DNA of 64,000 nt from Kitasatospora sp. Root107 (lineage in GTDB: Bacteria; Actinomycetota; Actinomycetes; Streptomycetales; Streptomycetaceae): assembly GCF_001424875.1 (NCBI RefSeq), contig NZ_LMCT01000012.1:128992-192991 (forward strand), in the 5' to 3' direction. The stretch's first letter is position 1; every line of letters starts with the position of its first letter. A program made the position numbers and the translations under genes. The notes under the pieces were generated by a model that did no database searches, was not told the DNA's origin, and saw only the letters and a program-made list of their open reading frames with translations. Shown in pieces: positions 38,271-46,906 of the stretch.

Positions 38271-39100
38271 ATGTAGTCCTCGAGCCGGGCCACCGCGAAG
38301 CCCTGCTCCTGGATCCGGCGCAGCAGCTCGGCGAACATCTCGGTCATCGTCTCGCCCTTGAGGTCCTTGGGCCCCCGGAAGTGCGCCAGCACGATGTCTC
38401 CGGGCTTCAGCTTCTTGTCGGCGGCCTGGTACTGCATGTCGTGGATCTGCATCGACTCGCGCCAGAGCACGATCGCGCGCGGCCCGCACTGCGCCACCGA
38501 GGTGTTCAGCTGCGGGGTGTGCGCGCCGTCGCCGTACGGCGGGCGGAACAGCAGCGGGGCCTTGCCGTACTGCTGGGTGAGCGCGGCCTGGGCGTCGCAG
38601 ACCTCGGACTTCTGCTTCTCCGCCGGGACCTTGCTGAGCTGCGCGTGGTCGGTGGTGTGGTTGTGCACCTGGTTGCCGAGCGCCTGGAGTGGCTTGAAGT
38701 AGCCGTAGTCGTCCTTGACGATGTCCCGGGTCAGGAACATCGAGATCGGGACCTTCAGGTCGGTGATCATCTCGACGAACTTCGGGTCCTTCTCGGCCCC
38801 GTCGTCGATGGTGACGAAGACCACCTTGTCCTTGGTCGGCACCTCGCTGAAGACCGGCACCGGGCCGGTCGCGGTCAGCTTGACCGGCTTGTCGGCCGGG
38901 GCGGCGGGGGCCGACGGCAGCGCAGCCAGGCCCCACTTGGCCCAGTTCCCGGCCGCCGACGGAGTCACTGGCGGAGCGTCAACCGACCTGGAGGCGACCG
39001 GAGTCGGTGACGGCGGACCCACCGGGGCTCGGCCGCCGCCACTGCCGCAACCGGTCGCCAGCAACAGGGCAAGCGCAGCCGCCCCGTACGTCTTCTTCAC
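38252..39100 (-). CDS. Polysaccharide deacetylase lipoprotein
   Basis: A 282-residue exported lipoprotein. The signal peptide ends in the lipobox LATGC (Cys near residue 18), a Pro/Ser/Val linker follows, and the NodB homology domain starts near 90. Its five motifs are readable: VTIDDG (metal Asp), HNHTTDH (metal His pair), RPPYGDGAHT, an LWRESMQI segment and VLAHF. It should remove N-acetyl groups from a wall polysaccharide such as peptidoglycan or chitin-like material. GTG 39100 follows GGGGGAAC. It overlaps the convergent methyltransferase by 19 bp. The second D of TIDDG is conserved, so activity is likely. Confidence 0.9.
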   Translation of the reverse strand: MKKTYGAAALALLLATGCGSGGGRAPVGPPSPTPVASRSVDAPPVTPSAAGNWAKWGLAALPSAPAAPADKPVKLTATGPVPVFSEVPTKDKVVFVTIDDGAEKDPKFVEMITDLKVPISMFLTRDIVKDDYGYFKPLQALGNQVHNHTTDHAQLSKVPAEKQKSEVCDAQAALTQQYGKAPLLFRPPYGDGAHTPQLNTSVAQCGPRAIVLWRESMQIHDMQYQAADKKLKPGDIVLAHFRGPKDLKGETMTEMFAELLRRIQEQGFAVARLEDYIQAPAG

Positions 39101-39134
39101 CGTTCCCCCGTCGTTCAGCCAACTCTCAGGAAGG

Positions 39135-39386
39135 CTACTCGACGTGCTCGCTGGTGAACCCCCACCGATGGACGGGGCGCGCCAGCAGACCGGCGGGGGG
39201 CTCGGCCACGGGCACCGGATCGCCGTCCCACCAGGTGATCAGCAGCACCCGGTCACCGGGGGCGCTGAACAACTCCGCGCGGACCGAGCCGCGCAGCTGG
39301 GGCAACGCGAACTCCCGCACCCAGGCGGAGAGTTCTGCGCCCCGGCCGTCGGCAGCCCGGGCCTCCCACATCTGCGCGAAGGTCAC
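39135..39386 (-). CDS. Small protein coupled to tsaD
   Basis: An 83-residue protein whose GTG start overlaps the tsaD stop codon in a GTGA arrangement, so it is translated by coupling as the last gene of the tsaE-tsaB-rimI-tsaD run. The sequence [33 protein letters not shown] ... [10 protein letters not shown] has the feel of a small alpha-beta (ferredoxin-like, monooxygenase-type) dimer fold, but I cannot name the family. No catalytic motif is visible. Confidence 0.68.
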   Translation of the reverse strand: MTFAQMWEARAADGRGAELSAWVREFALPQLRGSVRAELFSAPGDRVLLITWWDGDPVPVAEPPAGLLARPVHRWGFTSEHVE

Positions 39387-40462
39387 CGCAGCGCCTCGTG
39401 CGCGGCGGCGTGCAGGTCGGTGTGCGGGACCGAGACCTCGGTGACCGGCAGCGAGGAGTCCGCCGACAGGTCGAAGGAGGAGGGCGCGCGGTCCCGCCAG
39501 ACCATCTCGGAGCCGAGCGCCGCCACCATCGCGCCGTTGTCGGTGCACAGGCCCGGGCGCGGCACCCGGAGCACGATGCCCGCCTTGTCGCAGCGCTGCT
39601 GGGCCATCTCGCGCAGCCGGGAGTTGGCCGCCACCCCGCCGCCGATCATCAGGTGGTCGACGCCGCTGTCCTTGCAGGCCTTGACCGCCTTGCGGGTCAG
39701 CACGTCGGTGACCGCCTCCTGGAAGGAGGCCGCCACGTCGGCGATCGGCACCGTCTCGCCCGCGCGCCGCTTGGCCTCGACCCAGCGGGCCACCGCGGTC
39801 TTCAGGCCGGAGAACGAGAAGTCGTACTCCGGGTCCTTCGGACCGCTCAGCCCGCGCGGGAAGCGGATCGCCTTCGGGTCGCCGTCCCGGGCCATCCGGT
39901 CCACCACCGGGCCGCCGGGGAAGCCGAGTCCGAGCACCCGGGCGATCTTGTCGAAGGCCTCGCCGGCCGCGTCGTCGATGGTCGAGCCGAGCGGGCGGAC
40001 GTCGGTGGTGATGTCCGCGCTGAGCAGCAGCGAGGAGTGCCCGCCGGAGACCAGCAGCGCCATGGTGGGCTGCGGCAGCCGGCCGTGCTCCAGCTGGTCC
40101 ACGCAGATGTGCGAGGCCAGGTGGTTCACCCCGTACAGCGGCTTGTCCAGCGCCCAGGCGTACGCCTTCGCGGCCGAGACGCCGACCAGCAGCGCACCGG
40201 CCAGTCCGGGCCCGGCGGTGACGGCGATGCCGTCCAGGTCGGAGCCCTTGATCCCGGCGGTGTCCAGCGCGCGCTGGATGGTCGGGACCATCGCCTCCAG
40301 GTGCGCCCGGCTGGCGATCTCCGGCACCACGCCGCCGAACCGAGCGTGGTCGTTGACGCTGGAGGCGACCGCGTCGGCCAGCAGCGTGGTGCCCCGGACG
40401 ATGCCGACACCGGTCTCGTCGCAGGAGGTCTCGATACCGAGGACCAACGGTTCGTCAGCCAT
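39383..40462 (-). CDS. tsaD: tRNA t6A threonylcarbamoyltransferase TsaD
   Basis: A 359-residue enzyme transferring threonylcarbamoyl from TC-AMP to A37 of ANN-decoding tRNAs. The start [16 protein letters not shown], the metal HxxxH in NHLASHI, the ASKHA nucleotide elements [11 protein letters not shown] and the late [11 protein letters not shown] and [12 protein letters not shown] are canonical. It overlaps rimI by 8 bp and is followed by a coupled 83-residue ORF. Together with TsaB and TsaE in the same stretch it forms the bacterial t6A complex; TsaC is encoded elsewhere. Confidence 0.97.
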   Translation of the reverse strand: MADEPLVLGIETSCDETGVGIVRGTTLLADAVASSVNDHARFGGVVPEIASRAHLEAMVPTIQRALDTAGIKGSDLDGIAVTAGPGLAGALLVGVSAAKAYAWALDKPLYGVNHLASHICVDQLEHGRLPQPTMALLVSGGHSSLLLSADITTDVRPLGSTIDDAAGEAFDKIARVLGLGFPGGPVVDRMARDGDPKAIRFPRGLSGPKDPEYDFSFSGLKTAVARWVEAKRRAGETVPIADVAASFQEAVTDVLTRKAVKACKDSGVDHLMIGGGVAANSRLREMAQQRCDKAGIVLRVPRPGLCTDNGAMVAALGSEMVWRDRAPSSFDLSADSSLPVTEVSVPHTDLHAAAHEALR

Positions 40463-40937
40463 CGGCCGGCTCCTTGGGATTGTCGAGACGCATCACCAGT
40501 GCGTCCACGTTGGCGGGTTGGTAGTAGCCGCGGCGGATGCCGACCGGCTCGAAGCCGAAACGCTCGTACAGCCGCTGGGCGCGCGGGTTGTCCATCCGCA
40601 CCTCCAGCAGCAGTTCGGCGCACTGCCGCCGGGCGGCCTCGGCCACCAGGTCGGCGAGCAGCCGGGCACCGAGCCCGGCGCCCTGCTGTTCCTGGGCGAC
40701 CGCGATGGTCTGCACGTCACCCTCGGCGCCGACGGCCATCAGACCGGCGTAGCCGACGATGCCGCCGTCCTCGCCGACCGCGACCGTGTAGTGCCGGGTG
40801 CCGCCGGGGCCGGTGTCGGCCAGTTCGGACCAGTACATGCCGCGCGACCAGGCGTCCTCGGGGAAGAGCCGGAGCTCCAGCTCCATCACCGGCTCGATGT
40901 CCCACCAGCGCATCGGCCGCAGCCGGGCGGTGGTCAT
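40455..40937 (-). CDS. rimI: Ribosomal protein S18 alanine N-acetyltransferase
   Basis: A 160-residue GNAT acetyltransferase. The acetyl-CoA loop is [21 protein letters not shown] (Q/RxxGxG/A), followed by [22 protein letters not shown], the classic RimI signature. It acetylates the N-terminus of ribosomal protein S18. It sits between tsaB (4-bp overlap) and tsaD (8-bp overlap), the conserved actinobacterial order, indicating a single translationally coupled operon. Confidence 0.94.
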   Translation of the reverse strand: MTTARLRPMRWWDIEPVMELELRLFPEDAWSRGMYWSELADTGPGGTRHYTVAVGEDGGIVGYAGLMAVGAEGDVQTIAVAQEQQGAGLGARLLADLVAEAARRQCAELLLEVRMDNPRAQRLYERFGFEPVGIRRGYYQPANVDALVMRLDNPKEPADG

Positions 40938-41578
40938 GCCGGGAGCACCGCCTTGTAGCCTGCCGGCACCTGGGCGTCGGGACGGCGCAGGTAGAGCGGC
41001 ACGTTGGGCAGCAACTCCCGCCCGGCCGCCAGCTCCTGGGCCGCGAAGTCGGCCAGCCAGCCGGCCGACACGTGCTCGGGGCCGGTCACCTGCGGAAAAC
41101 TCTCGGGGTACAGCAGCGCGCCCGCACCGACCGCGACCGCCTCGGGCGTCAGCTCGGCCGCGCGGCCCACCTCGGGGCCCGCCGTCCGCCGCTTGTCCGC
41201 GTCGTACGAGGCCCAGTAGACCTCCTTGCGCCGGGCGTCGGTGGCCACCGTGAACGGACCGGTCACCTCGGCCTGGTGCGCGATCGCGTCCAGCGTGCAG
41301 ACACCGTGCACCGGCACCCCGAGCGCGTGGCCCAGGGTGGCCGCGGTGACCAGGCCGACCCGCAGGCCGGTGTACGGGCCGGGGCCGACGCCGACCGCGA
41401 TGCCGGTCAGCGAGTGCTTGTCGACACCCGCCTCCCGCAGCACCCGGTCGATCGAGGGCAGCAGCAGCTCCCCGTGCCGGCGGGCATCCACCTGGTGGGC
41501 CTCGGCCAGCACTCTGGTGCCGTCGTGGACGGCGGCCGTGACGGCGGGGGTGGCGGTGTCGAACGCAAGCAGCAGCAC
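40934..41578 (-). CDS. tsaB: t6A complex dimerisation protein TsaB
   Basis: A 214-residue TsaD-like pseudo-ATPase that scaffolds TsaD and TsaE. The start LLLAFDTATPAVTAAVHDG, the segment GVGPGPYTGLRVGLVTAATLGHALGVPVHGV and a short C-domain are canonical, and the metal HxxxH of TsaD is absent as expected. GTG 41578 lacks a Shine-Dalgarno sequence; TAACCT lies seven bases upstream, so translation may be leaderless. It is separated from tsaE by an opposite-strand secreted protein gene and an iron-box small ORF. Confidence 0.95.
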   Translation of the reverse strand: MLLLAFDTATPAVTAAVHDGTRVLAEAHQVDARRHGELLLPSIDRVLREAGVDKHSLTGIAVGVGPGPYTGLRVGLVTAATLGHALGVPVHGVCTLDAIAHQAEVTGPFTVATDARRKEVYWASYDADKRRTAGPEVGRAAELTPEAVAVGAGALLYPESFPQVTGPEHVSAGWLADFAAQELAAGRELLPNVPLYLRRPDAQVPAGYKAVLPA

Positions 41579-41720
41579 GGGGTCAAGGTTAAGGGGTGCG
41601 CCGGGGTCGGTATTTCATACCGGGCCTGAACACACGGCCACGACGGTCCGGACGGGCTCGCCGGACCTGGCACGATGGGCCGGGAGAGCACGAGCGGGTA
41701 CGAGCCTGGCGGGAGCAGAC

Positions 41721-42275
41721 GTGTCACGTCCTGGAGTGGTGGTCACCGGTCTGACCCTGGCGGCACTGGCGGCGGTCGGCCTGCTGGCCTTCCAGGCCAA
41801 CGGCGCGGCCACCCGGATCCCGGAGGCCAAGCCCGCCGCGAGCTCGGCCGCCGCGCCGAGCCCGAGCGCCTCCGCCAGTCCCTCCGCCCCCGCGCTGCCC
41901 GCCTCCTCCGGCACCGGCCGACGGGTGGTCTACTCGGCGGGCAGCCACTACGTCTGGCTGGTCGACCCGAAGAAGACCCCGCCGGCCCAGGCCGCCTTCC
42001 CGGTCACCCCGGGCTCGGTCGAGCCGACGCCCGGCAGCTACACGGTCTACAGCCGGACGGCCGCGGGCATGGGCACCGACGGCCGGCAGATCGAGCACGT
42101 GATCCGGTTCGCCCAGCAGAACAACGTGGTCTTCGGCTTCAGCGCCGCACTGGACGGGGCGACCCCGTCGGCCGATCCGAAGGCCAAGACCGGCGGCATC
42201 CGCTCCGGCCGGGCCGACAGCCAGACCCTCTGGGATTTCGCGCCGAACGGCACCAGGGTCGTGGTGATCCCCTAG
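41721..42275 (+). CDS. Membrane-anchored or secreted protein of unknown function
   Basis: A 184-residue protein: one N-terminal membrane helix (VVVTGLTLAALAAVGLLAF, residues 6-24), an Ala/Ser/Pro linker to about residue 65, then a 120-residue outer domain (RRVVYSAGSHYVWLVDP ... QIEHVIRFAQQNNVVFGFSAALDG). GTG 41721 follows GGGAG. I do not recognise the domain; no lipobox or enzyme motif is visible. Its stop codon overlaps the stop of the iron-box small ORF on the other strand by 4 bp (CTAG). Confidence 0.8.
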   Translation: MSRPGVVVTGLTLAALAAVGLLAFQANGAATRIPEAKPAASSAAAPSPSASASPSAPALPASSGTGRRVVYSAGSHYVWLVDPKKTPPAQAAFPVTPGSVEPTPGSYTVYSRTAAGMGTDGRQIEHVIRFAQQNNVVFGFSAALDGATPSADPKAKTGGIRSGRADSQTLWDFAPNGTRVVVIP

Positions 42276-42406
42276 GCCGCCTTCTTGGCCTCGGACTGTC
42301 CCCCCACCAGGACCTTCGGCGGCGTGGACACCGCGCGGGCTGCCGCAGCGGCCGCGAGCAGGGCCCGCATGGGGGTCTGCTGTGGAGCGGGTGTCGTGCT
42401 CGACAT
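42272..42406 (-). CDS. 44-residue Ala-rich protein behind an iron box
   Basis: ATG 42406 follows AGGGAG at a good distance, and 44 sense codons run to TAG at 42274-42272. The product reads MSSTTPAPQQTPMRALLAAA, then a run of Ala/Arg, VSTPPKVLVGG and a basic end QSEAKKAA. It has no signal peptide of classical form and no Cys. The upstream GTTAGGCACACCTAAC (42421-42436) is a good match to the Streptomyces DmdR1/IdeR iron box, placed where it would overlap the promoter, so expression should rise under iron limitation. It lies between tsaB and tsaE. I do not recognise the family; a non-coding iron-responsive RNA is the alternative reading. Confidence 0.6.
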   Translation of the reverse strand: MSSTTPAPQQTPMRALLAAAAAARAVSTPPKVLVGGQSEAKKAA

Positions 42407-42420
42407 GATGCGTCTCCCTA

Positions 42421-42436
42421 GTTAGGCACACCTAAC
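42421..42436 (-). promoter_or_regulatory. Iron box (DmdR1/IdeR-type operator)
   Basis: GTTAGG-CACA-CCTAAC is a perfect 6-bp inverted repeat. Extended to 19 bp it matches about 14 positions of the published Streptomyces iron box TTAGGTTAGGCTCACCTAA. It lies 15 bp ahead of the small ORF start, directly before its ribosome site. Confidence 0.72.
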
Positions 42437-42504
42437 CGCGGAGTCCATCCCACCACATCCGGGACCTCACCGACAACACTTTGCCGACACTCCGTCGGAA
42501 ACTC

Positions 42505-42536
42505 AGACCCTCCGCCCCCCAATTGCCGGAGGGTCT
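42505..42536 (-). terminator. Terminator after tsaE
   Basis: AGACCCTCCG (42505-42514) and CGGAGGGTCT (42527-42536) form a perfect 10-bp stem with a 12-base loop that touches the tsaE stop codon. Confidence 0.65.
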
Positions 42537-43030
42537 CAGACCGTGGCCAGCCCGGCCAGGTCGACGTCGGCCCAGCGCGGGCCGATCCCGGTCAGCCGGA
42601 CCTGGCGCGGGTCGGAGTCGTCCTCGGCCGCGTCGCCGATCGCCCGTTCGATCCGGACCTCCAGCCGATCGTCCGTCAACTGCTCGACCTTGCCCTCACC
42701 CCACTCGACCACCACCACCGACTCCGGCAGCGAGACGTCGAGATCGAGGTCCTCCATCTCGTCCAGGCCGCCGCCCAGCCGGTACGCGTCCACGTGCACC
42801 AGCGCCGGTCCCCTGGTCAGCGAGGGGTGCACCCGGGCGATCACGAAGGTCGGCGAGGTGACCGCGCCGCGCACCCCGAGGCCCTCGCCGAGCCCCCGGG
42901 TCAGGGTGGTCTTGCCCGCGCCCAGCTCGCCGGAGAGCAGCACCAGGTCGCCGGGGCGCAGTACGCCCGCCAGCGCCCGCCCGAGCCGGTTCATCCGTTC
43001 GGGGGTCTCCACTGTGATCACCGCGGTCAC
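42536..43030 (-). CDS. tsaE: t6A complex ATPase TsaE
   Basis: A 164-residue P-loop ATPase that drives TsaD-TsaB turnover in t6A synthesis. Walker A is SGELGAGKTTLTRGL (about residues 35-49), then SPTFVIARVHPS, HVDAYRL (switch) and VVVVEWGE, all typical. GTG 43030 overlaps the stop of the upstream hydrolase gene in a GTGA arrangement, so the two are translationally coupled. The frame is open upstream through the hydrolase gene, which is shadow. Confidence 0.95.
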   Translation of the reverse strand: MTAVITVETPERMNRLGRALAGVLRPGDLVLLSGELGAGKTTLTRGLGEGLGVRGAVTSPTFVIARVHPSLTRGPALVHVDAYRLGGGLDEMEDLDLDVSLPESVVVVEWGEGKVEQLTDDRLEVRIERAIGDAAEDDSDPRQVRLTGIGPRWADVDLAGLATV

Positions 43031-44112
43031 TCCTTCGCTCCGGCGGCGGCCAGCAGCTCCGTCAGGTGACGGTCCACCAGCTCCGGCCGCTCCAACATCA
43101 CCAGGTGCCCCGCGTCCGGCACCAGCACCAGCTCCGCACCGAGCAACGCGGCCGCGATCGCCTCGCTGTACTCGGGCGGGGTCAGCAGGTCCTTCGTCCC
43201 GGCCAGCACCAGTGCGGGCCGCCCGGCCATCGCCGCCAGCGCGGCCAGCTTGTCGTGCGCGCTGAACGCCGGGTAGAACTCGGCCACCACGTCGAACGGG
43301 GTGGCGTCCAGCATCTGCTCGGCGAACCGGGACACCCCGGGGTCGACGTCCGCGCTCCCGAACGAGTACCGCCGGTAGAACACCGCCGTCACATCGGCCC
43401 CGAACTTCCGGGTCGCCTCCACCAGGCCCGCCTGACGGCCCAACAGCTTCACCACCCCGGGCGCCAGCCGCTTCATCGGCTTCGCCAGGGCGGCGGGCAG
43501 GCCCAGCGTGACGGAGTCCCAGCCCGCCGCCAGGGTGCCGACCAGCGCGACCCCGGCCACCCGGTCCCGGAACAGCTCCGGCTCCTGTTCGGCCAGCGCC
43601 ATCACGGTCATCCCGCCCATCGAGTGCCCGACCAGCACCAGCGGCCCGGTCGGCGCGACGGCGTCCAGCACCGCCTTCAGGTCGGCGCCCAGCAGGTCTA
43701 TGCTCGCGGGCTCCCCCGCCAGGTACGAGCGCGAGCGCTCGGACCGGCCGTGGCTGCGCTGGTCCCAGAACACCAGCCGGGCGCTGCCGCGCAGCGCGGC
43801 GCGCTGGAAGTGCCAGCTGTCCTGGTTCAGGCAGTACCCGTGGCTGAACACCACCGTGAGCGGCGCGTCCTCGACCCCGTCCAGCTCGACGTACAGCTCG
43901 GTCCCGTCGGCGGCCGCCACCCTGACCGGACGGCCGCGCAGCGACCCGTACGGAGCCGCCGCGTCCAGCTCCTCCTGTGCCCGGCGCCGGGTCGCCCGAC
44001 CCACCGCCAGCCGCTCCACCGCGACGCCGGCCGCCGCACCGGCGGCCAGCAGACCGACCGAGATCCCGATCAGTCCGGCAGCCCGGCCCACACCCGGCGT
44101 CTTCTCGGTCAC
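43027..44112 (-). CDS. Alpha/beta hydrolase, membrane anchored
   Basis: A 361-residue protein: an N-terminal hydrophobic segment (AAGLIGISVGLLAAGAAAGVAVERL, about residues 10-34) and an alpha/beta hydrolase domain from about 75. Oxyanion HGYCLNQ, nucleophile elbow GHSMGG (Ser near 164), Asp in LAGTKDLLTPPEY and the catalytic His in PDAGHLVMLERP are present, so it should be active. The substrate is unknown. It is coupled to alr upstream and tsaE downstream by 4-bp overlaps; this trio order is conserved in Streptomyces as I recall. Confidence 0.9.
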   Translation of the reverse strand: MTEKTPGVGRAAGLIGISVGLLAAGAAAGVAVERLAVGRATRRRAQEELDAAAPYGSLRGRPVRVAAADGTELYVELDGVEDAPLTVVFSHGYCLNQDSWHFQRAALRGSARLVFWDQRSHGRSERSRSYLAGEPASIDLLGADLKAVLDAVAPTGPLVLVGHSMGGMTVMALAEQEPELFRDRVAGVALVGTLAAGWDSVTLGLPAALAKPMKRLAPGVVKLLGRQAGLVEATRKFGADVTAVFYRRYSFGSADVDPGVSRFAEQMLDATPFDVVAEFYPAFSAHDKLAALAAMAGRPALVLAGTKDLLTPPEYSEAIAAALLGAELVLVPDAGHLVMLERPELVDRHLTELLAAAGAKE

Positions 44113-45290
44113 GACGACGCCCCGAGATAGCGACGCGGCACCCGGGCGCCGATCCGGGTGACGATCTCGTACGAGATGGTGCCGCAGGCCCGGCCCCAGT
44201 CCTCGGCGGTCGGCTCGCCGTGCTCACCGTTGCCGAACAGCCGCACCTCGTCGCCCGCCCGGGCGGTGTCCCCGCCGAGGTCGATCACGAACTGGTCCAT
44301 CGCCACCCGGCCGGCCGCCGTGTACCACTTGCCGCCGACCTGCACCGGGCCGGTGCCACTGGCGTGCCGGGGGATGCCGTCCGCGTAGCCGATCGGCACC
44401 AGGCCGAGCGTGGTCTCGCCCGAAGTCGTGTAGTGGTGCCCGTAGCTGACGCCGTGTCCGCCCGGTACGTGCTTCACCAGGGCCAGCCTGGCGGTCAGCG
44501 CCATCACCGGCCGCAGCCCGAAGTCCGCCGGTCCGCCGACCTCGGGCACCGGGGAGAGCCCGTACATCGCCAGACCCGGGCGGACCAGGTCGTAGTACGA
44601 CTCCGGGAGCAGCAGCGTCGCGGGCGAGTTGGCCAGGTGCCGCACCTCCGGGCGCAGCCCGGCCCGCTCGGCCGAGGCCACCGCCTCGGCGAAGCCGTCC
44701 AGTTGGAGCCGGATCGAGGGGTGGCCGGGCTCGTCGGCCGCGGCGAAGTGCGACCAGAGGCCGACCACCGTGATCAGGCCCTCGGCCTCGGCAGCGCGGG
44801 CCGACGCCACCAGGTCCGGCCAGTCCCGGGGCTGGCAGCCGTTCCGGCCCAGCCCGGTGTCGGCCTTCAGGTGGACCCGGGCCTGGATGCCGGTCTCCCG
44901 GACGGCGGCGAGCAGCTCGTCCATCGCCCACCGGCCGCTGACCGAGATGTCGATCTCCGCCCGGAGCGCCTGCGCCCACGGCCCGCCCGGGGTCCACAGC
45001 CAGCACAGCACCCGGGCCAGGTCCGCCCCGATCCCCGCCGCCCGCAACGCGAGCGCCTCCTCCGGCGTCGCCGTACCCAGCCAGCGGGCGCCGGCCGCAA
45101 CCGCCTCCCGGGCACAACTGACCGCGCCGTGGCCATAGGCGTCCGCCTTGACCACTGCCATCAGCTCGGGGCCGTGGGTGCGCTCGCGCAGCGCAGCGAG
45201 GTTCCCGCGCAGGGCGGCCAGGTCGATGGTCGCCTCGGCGCGGACCCCGTCGGTGAGCAGGGCCGTCCCGGTCGTGTTCGCAGTCGTCAT
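44109..45290 (-). CDS. alr: Alanine racemase
   Basis: A 393-residue PLP enzyme making D-alanine for peptidoglycan. The PLP lysine lies in VVKADAYGHGA (near residue 48), RPGLAMYG holds the phosphate site, and the second catalytic Tyr is in GVSYGHHYTT. The N-terminal barrel and C-terminal beta domain are of normal length. ATG 45290 follows GGGAG. Its 3' end is coupled to the hydrolase gene. Repeat copy C separates it from nnr upstream. Confidence 0.97.
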   Translation of the reverse strand: MTTANTTGTALLTDGVRAEATIDLAALRGNLAALRERTHGPELMAVVKADAYGHGAVSCAREAVAAGARWLGTATPEEALALRAAGIGADLARVLCWLWTPGGPWAQALRAEIDISVSGRWAMDELLAAVRETGIQARVHLKADTGLGRNGCQPRDWPDLVASARAAEAEGLITVVGLWSHFAAADEPGHPSIRLQLDGFAEAVASAERAGLRPEVRHLANSPATLLLPESYYDLVRPGLAMYGLSPVPEVGGPADFGLRPVMALTARLALVKHVPGGHGVSYGHHYTTSGETTLGLVPIGYADGIPRHASGTGPVQVGGKWYTAAGRVAMDQFVIDLGGDTARAGDEVRLFGNGEHGEPTAEDWGRACGTISYEIVTRIGARVPRRYLGASS

Positions 45291-45348
45291 CGCGTATCAG
45301 TCTCCCAGACCGAGTCTCCGCCCTTGGCACCCGCGCTGGTGACACACG

Positions 45349-45474
45349 CCAGGGGCTCGGGCTCTGCTGGTGTGCGGCTCCGCCACGTGAGCGACGCCGG
45401 CCACGGCTCAGGTCACCCCATGCACGCGGCGATCACGCTCCCGTGGTCGGCGTCGCAGTTCCCCGAGCCCCTGG
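45349..45474. repeat. Dispersed repeat copy C, 126 bp, terminal inverted repeats
   Basis: Ends CCAGGGGCTCGGGC (45349-45362) and CCCCGAGCCCCTGG (45461-45474). Its reverse complement aligns with copy A: shared left end CCAGGGGCTCGGGGAACTGC, GTGATCGCCGCGTG, GGTGACCT and the right block through GGCGGAGCCGCACA. It lacks the CAGGCACTTTCGC segment of copies A and B. It lies between nnr and alr and overlaps the last codons of nnr. Confidence 0.82.
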
Positions 45475-46890
45475 TAGTGCCTGGTTGAGCGCCTGCGCAA
45501 CGTCCAGCGCCGTGATCGGAGTCCGGTGCTCCGCAGCGTGCCGCCCCGCGAGGCCGTGCAGGTAGGCAGCGACCGAGGCGGCATCGAAGGGGGTGAGGCC
45601 GGCCGCCAGCAGGGAGCCGAGCAGGCCGGCCAGGACGTCGCCGCTGCCCGCCGTGGCCAGCCAGGAGGTGCCGGTCGGGTTGACCCGGCAGCGGCCGTCG
45701 GGGGCGGCCACCACCGTGGTGGAGCCCTTGAGCAGCACCGTCGCCCCGTACAGCTCCGCCAGCCGCCGCGCCGTGGCCAGCCGGGTCGAAGCCAGCTCCT
45801 CCGCAGCAGGCGGCGCCTGACCGGTCGCCCCGGCGAGCAGCCGGGCCGCCTCGCCGGTGTGCGGGGTGAGCACCAGCGGTACGTCCGCGCCGGGCCCCCG
45901 CCGGGCCAGCTCGGTCAGCCCGTCCGCGTCGACCAGCACCGGGCCCCCCGCCGCCAGCGCCTGGTCCAGCACCTCGCCGACCCCCTCGCCGCCACCGGGC
46001 CCGACCACCCAGGACTGCACCCGCCCGGCCGCCGCCAGGTCCCCGTCGCTGACCAGCACCTCGGGGAACCGTCGCACCACCTCGCCCGCCGCGGAACCGA
46101 CGTACCGGACCGCCCCGGCCCCGCCCCGCAGCGCCCCCGCCACCGCGAGCACCGCCGCACCGGGGTACTTCGCCGACCCGGCCGCGATGCCGACCACACC
46201 CCGGCGGTACTTGTCGCTCTCGACGCCGGGCACCGGCAGCAGCCGCCGCACGTCCGCCTCCTGAAGGGCCGTCACCGCCGCCTCCGGCAGGTCGAGCCCG
46301 ATCCCCACCAGGTGCACCACCCCGGCGTACGAGGCCCCGGGGTCGACCAGCAGCCCCGGCTTGTACGTACCGAAACAGACCGTCACATCGGCCCGCAGCG
46401 CCGCCCCGGCCACCTCACCACTGTCCGCGTCCACCCCGCTCGGGACGTCCACCGCAACCACCGCACCCCGCCGCGCCATCCCGGCGAACCCTGCCGCCGC
46501 CGGCCGCAGCCCGCCCCGGCCGCCGATCCCGACGATGCCGTCGAGCACCAGGTCAGCCTCGGCGAACTCCGCCTGATCCACCGTCACCCGCCCACCGGCG
46601 GCACGCAGCGCCGCCAGTCCGCCCGCGTGCACCCGCTCAGGTGACAGCAGCAAGGCCCGGACCCGCGCCCCCCGCCGGGCCAGCAGCGCGCCCGCGTAGA
46701 GCGCGTCGCCCCCGTTGTCGCCGCTCCCGGCCAGCACCAGCACCCTGCTGCCGTAGACCCGGTCCAGCAGCCGTACGCAGACGGCCGCCAGGCCGTACGC
46801 CGCCCGTTGCATCAACATGCCCTCGGGCAGCCGGGCCATCGCCTCGGCCTCCGCCGCACGTACCTGTTCCACCGTATGGGCGTACCGCAT
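45433..46890 (-). CDS. nnr: Bifunctional NAD(P)H-hydrate epimerase/dehydratase
   Basis: A 485-residue repair enzyme that epimerises and dehydrates damaged NAD(P)H-hydrate. The N-terminal YjeF epimerase domain (about residues 1-215) has VLVLAGSGDNGGDALYAGALLARRG and VAVDVPSGVDADSG; the C-terminal dehydratase domain (about 225-475) has GVVGIAAGSAKYPGAAVLA, LTPHTGEAARLL and NPTGTSWLATAGSGDVLAGLLG. The last residues, PGARGTATPTTGA, and the stop codon come from repeat copy C, so the natural C-terminus has been replaced or extended. It follows acpS, 16 bp apart. Confidence 0.95.
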   Translation of the reverse strand: MRYAHTVEQVRAAEAEAMARLPEGMLMQRAAYGLAAVCVRLLDRVYGSRVLVLAGSGDNGGDALYAGALLARRGARVRALLLSPERVHAGGLAALRAAGGRVTVDQAEFAEADLVLDGIVGIGGRGGLRPAAAGFAGMARRGAVVAVDVPSGVDADSGEVAGAALRADVTVCFGTYKPGLLVDPGASYAGVVHLVGIGLDLPEAAVTALQEADVRRLLPVPGVESDKYRRGVVGIAAGSAKYPGAAVLAVAGALRGGAGAVRYVGSAAGEVVRRFPEVLVSDGDLAAAGRVQSWVVGPGGGEGVGEVLDQALAAGGPVLVDADGLTELARRGPGADVPLVLTPHTGEAARLLAGATGQAPPAAEELASTRLATARRLAELYGATVLLKGSTTVVAAPDGRCRVNPTGTSWLATAGSGDVLAGLLGSLLAAGLTPFDAASVAAYLHGLAGRHAAEHRTPITALDVAQALNQALPGARGTATPTTGA

Positions 46891-46906
46891 GCGACAACCT
46901 CCGGGC

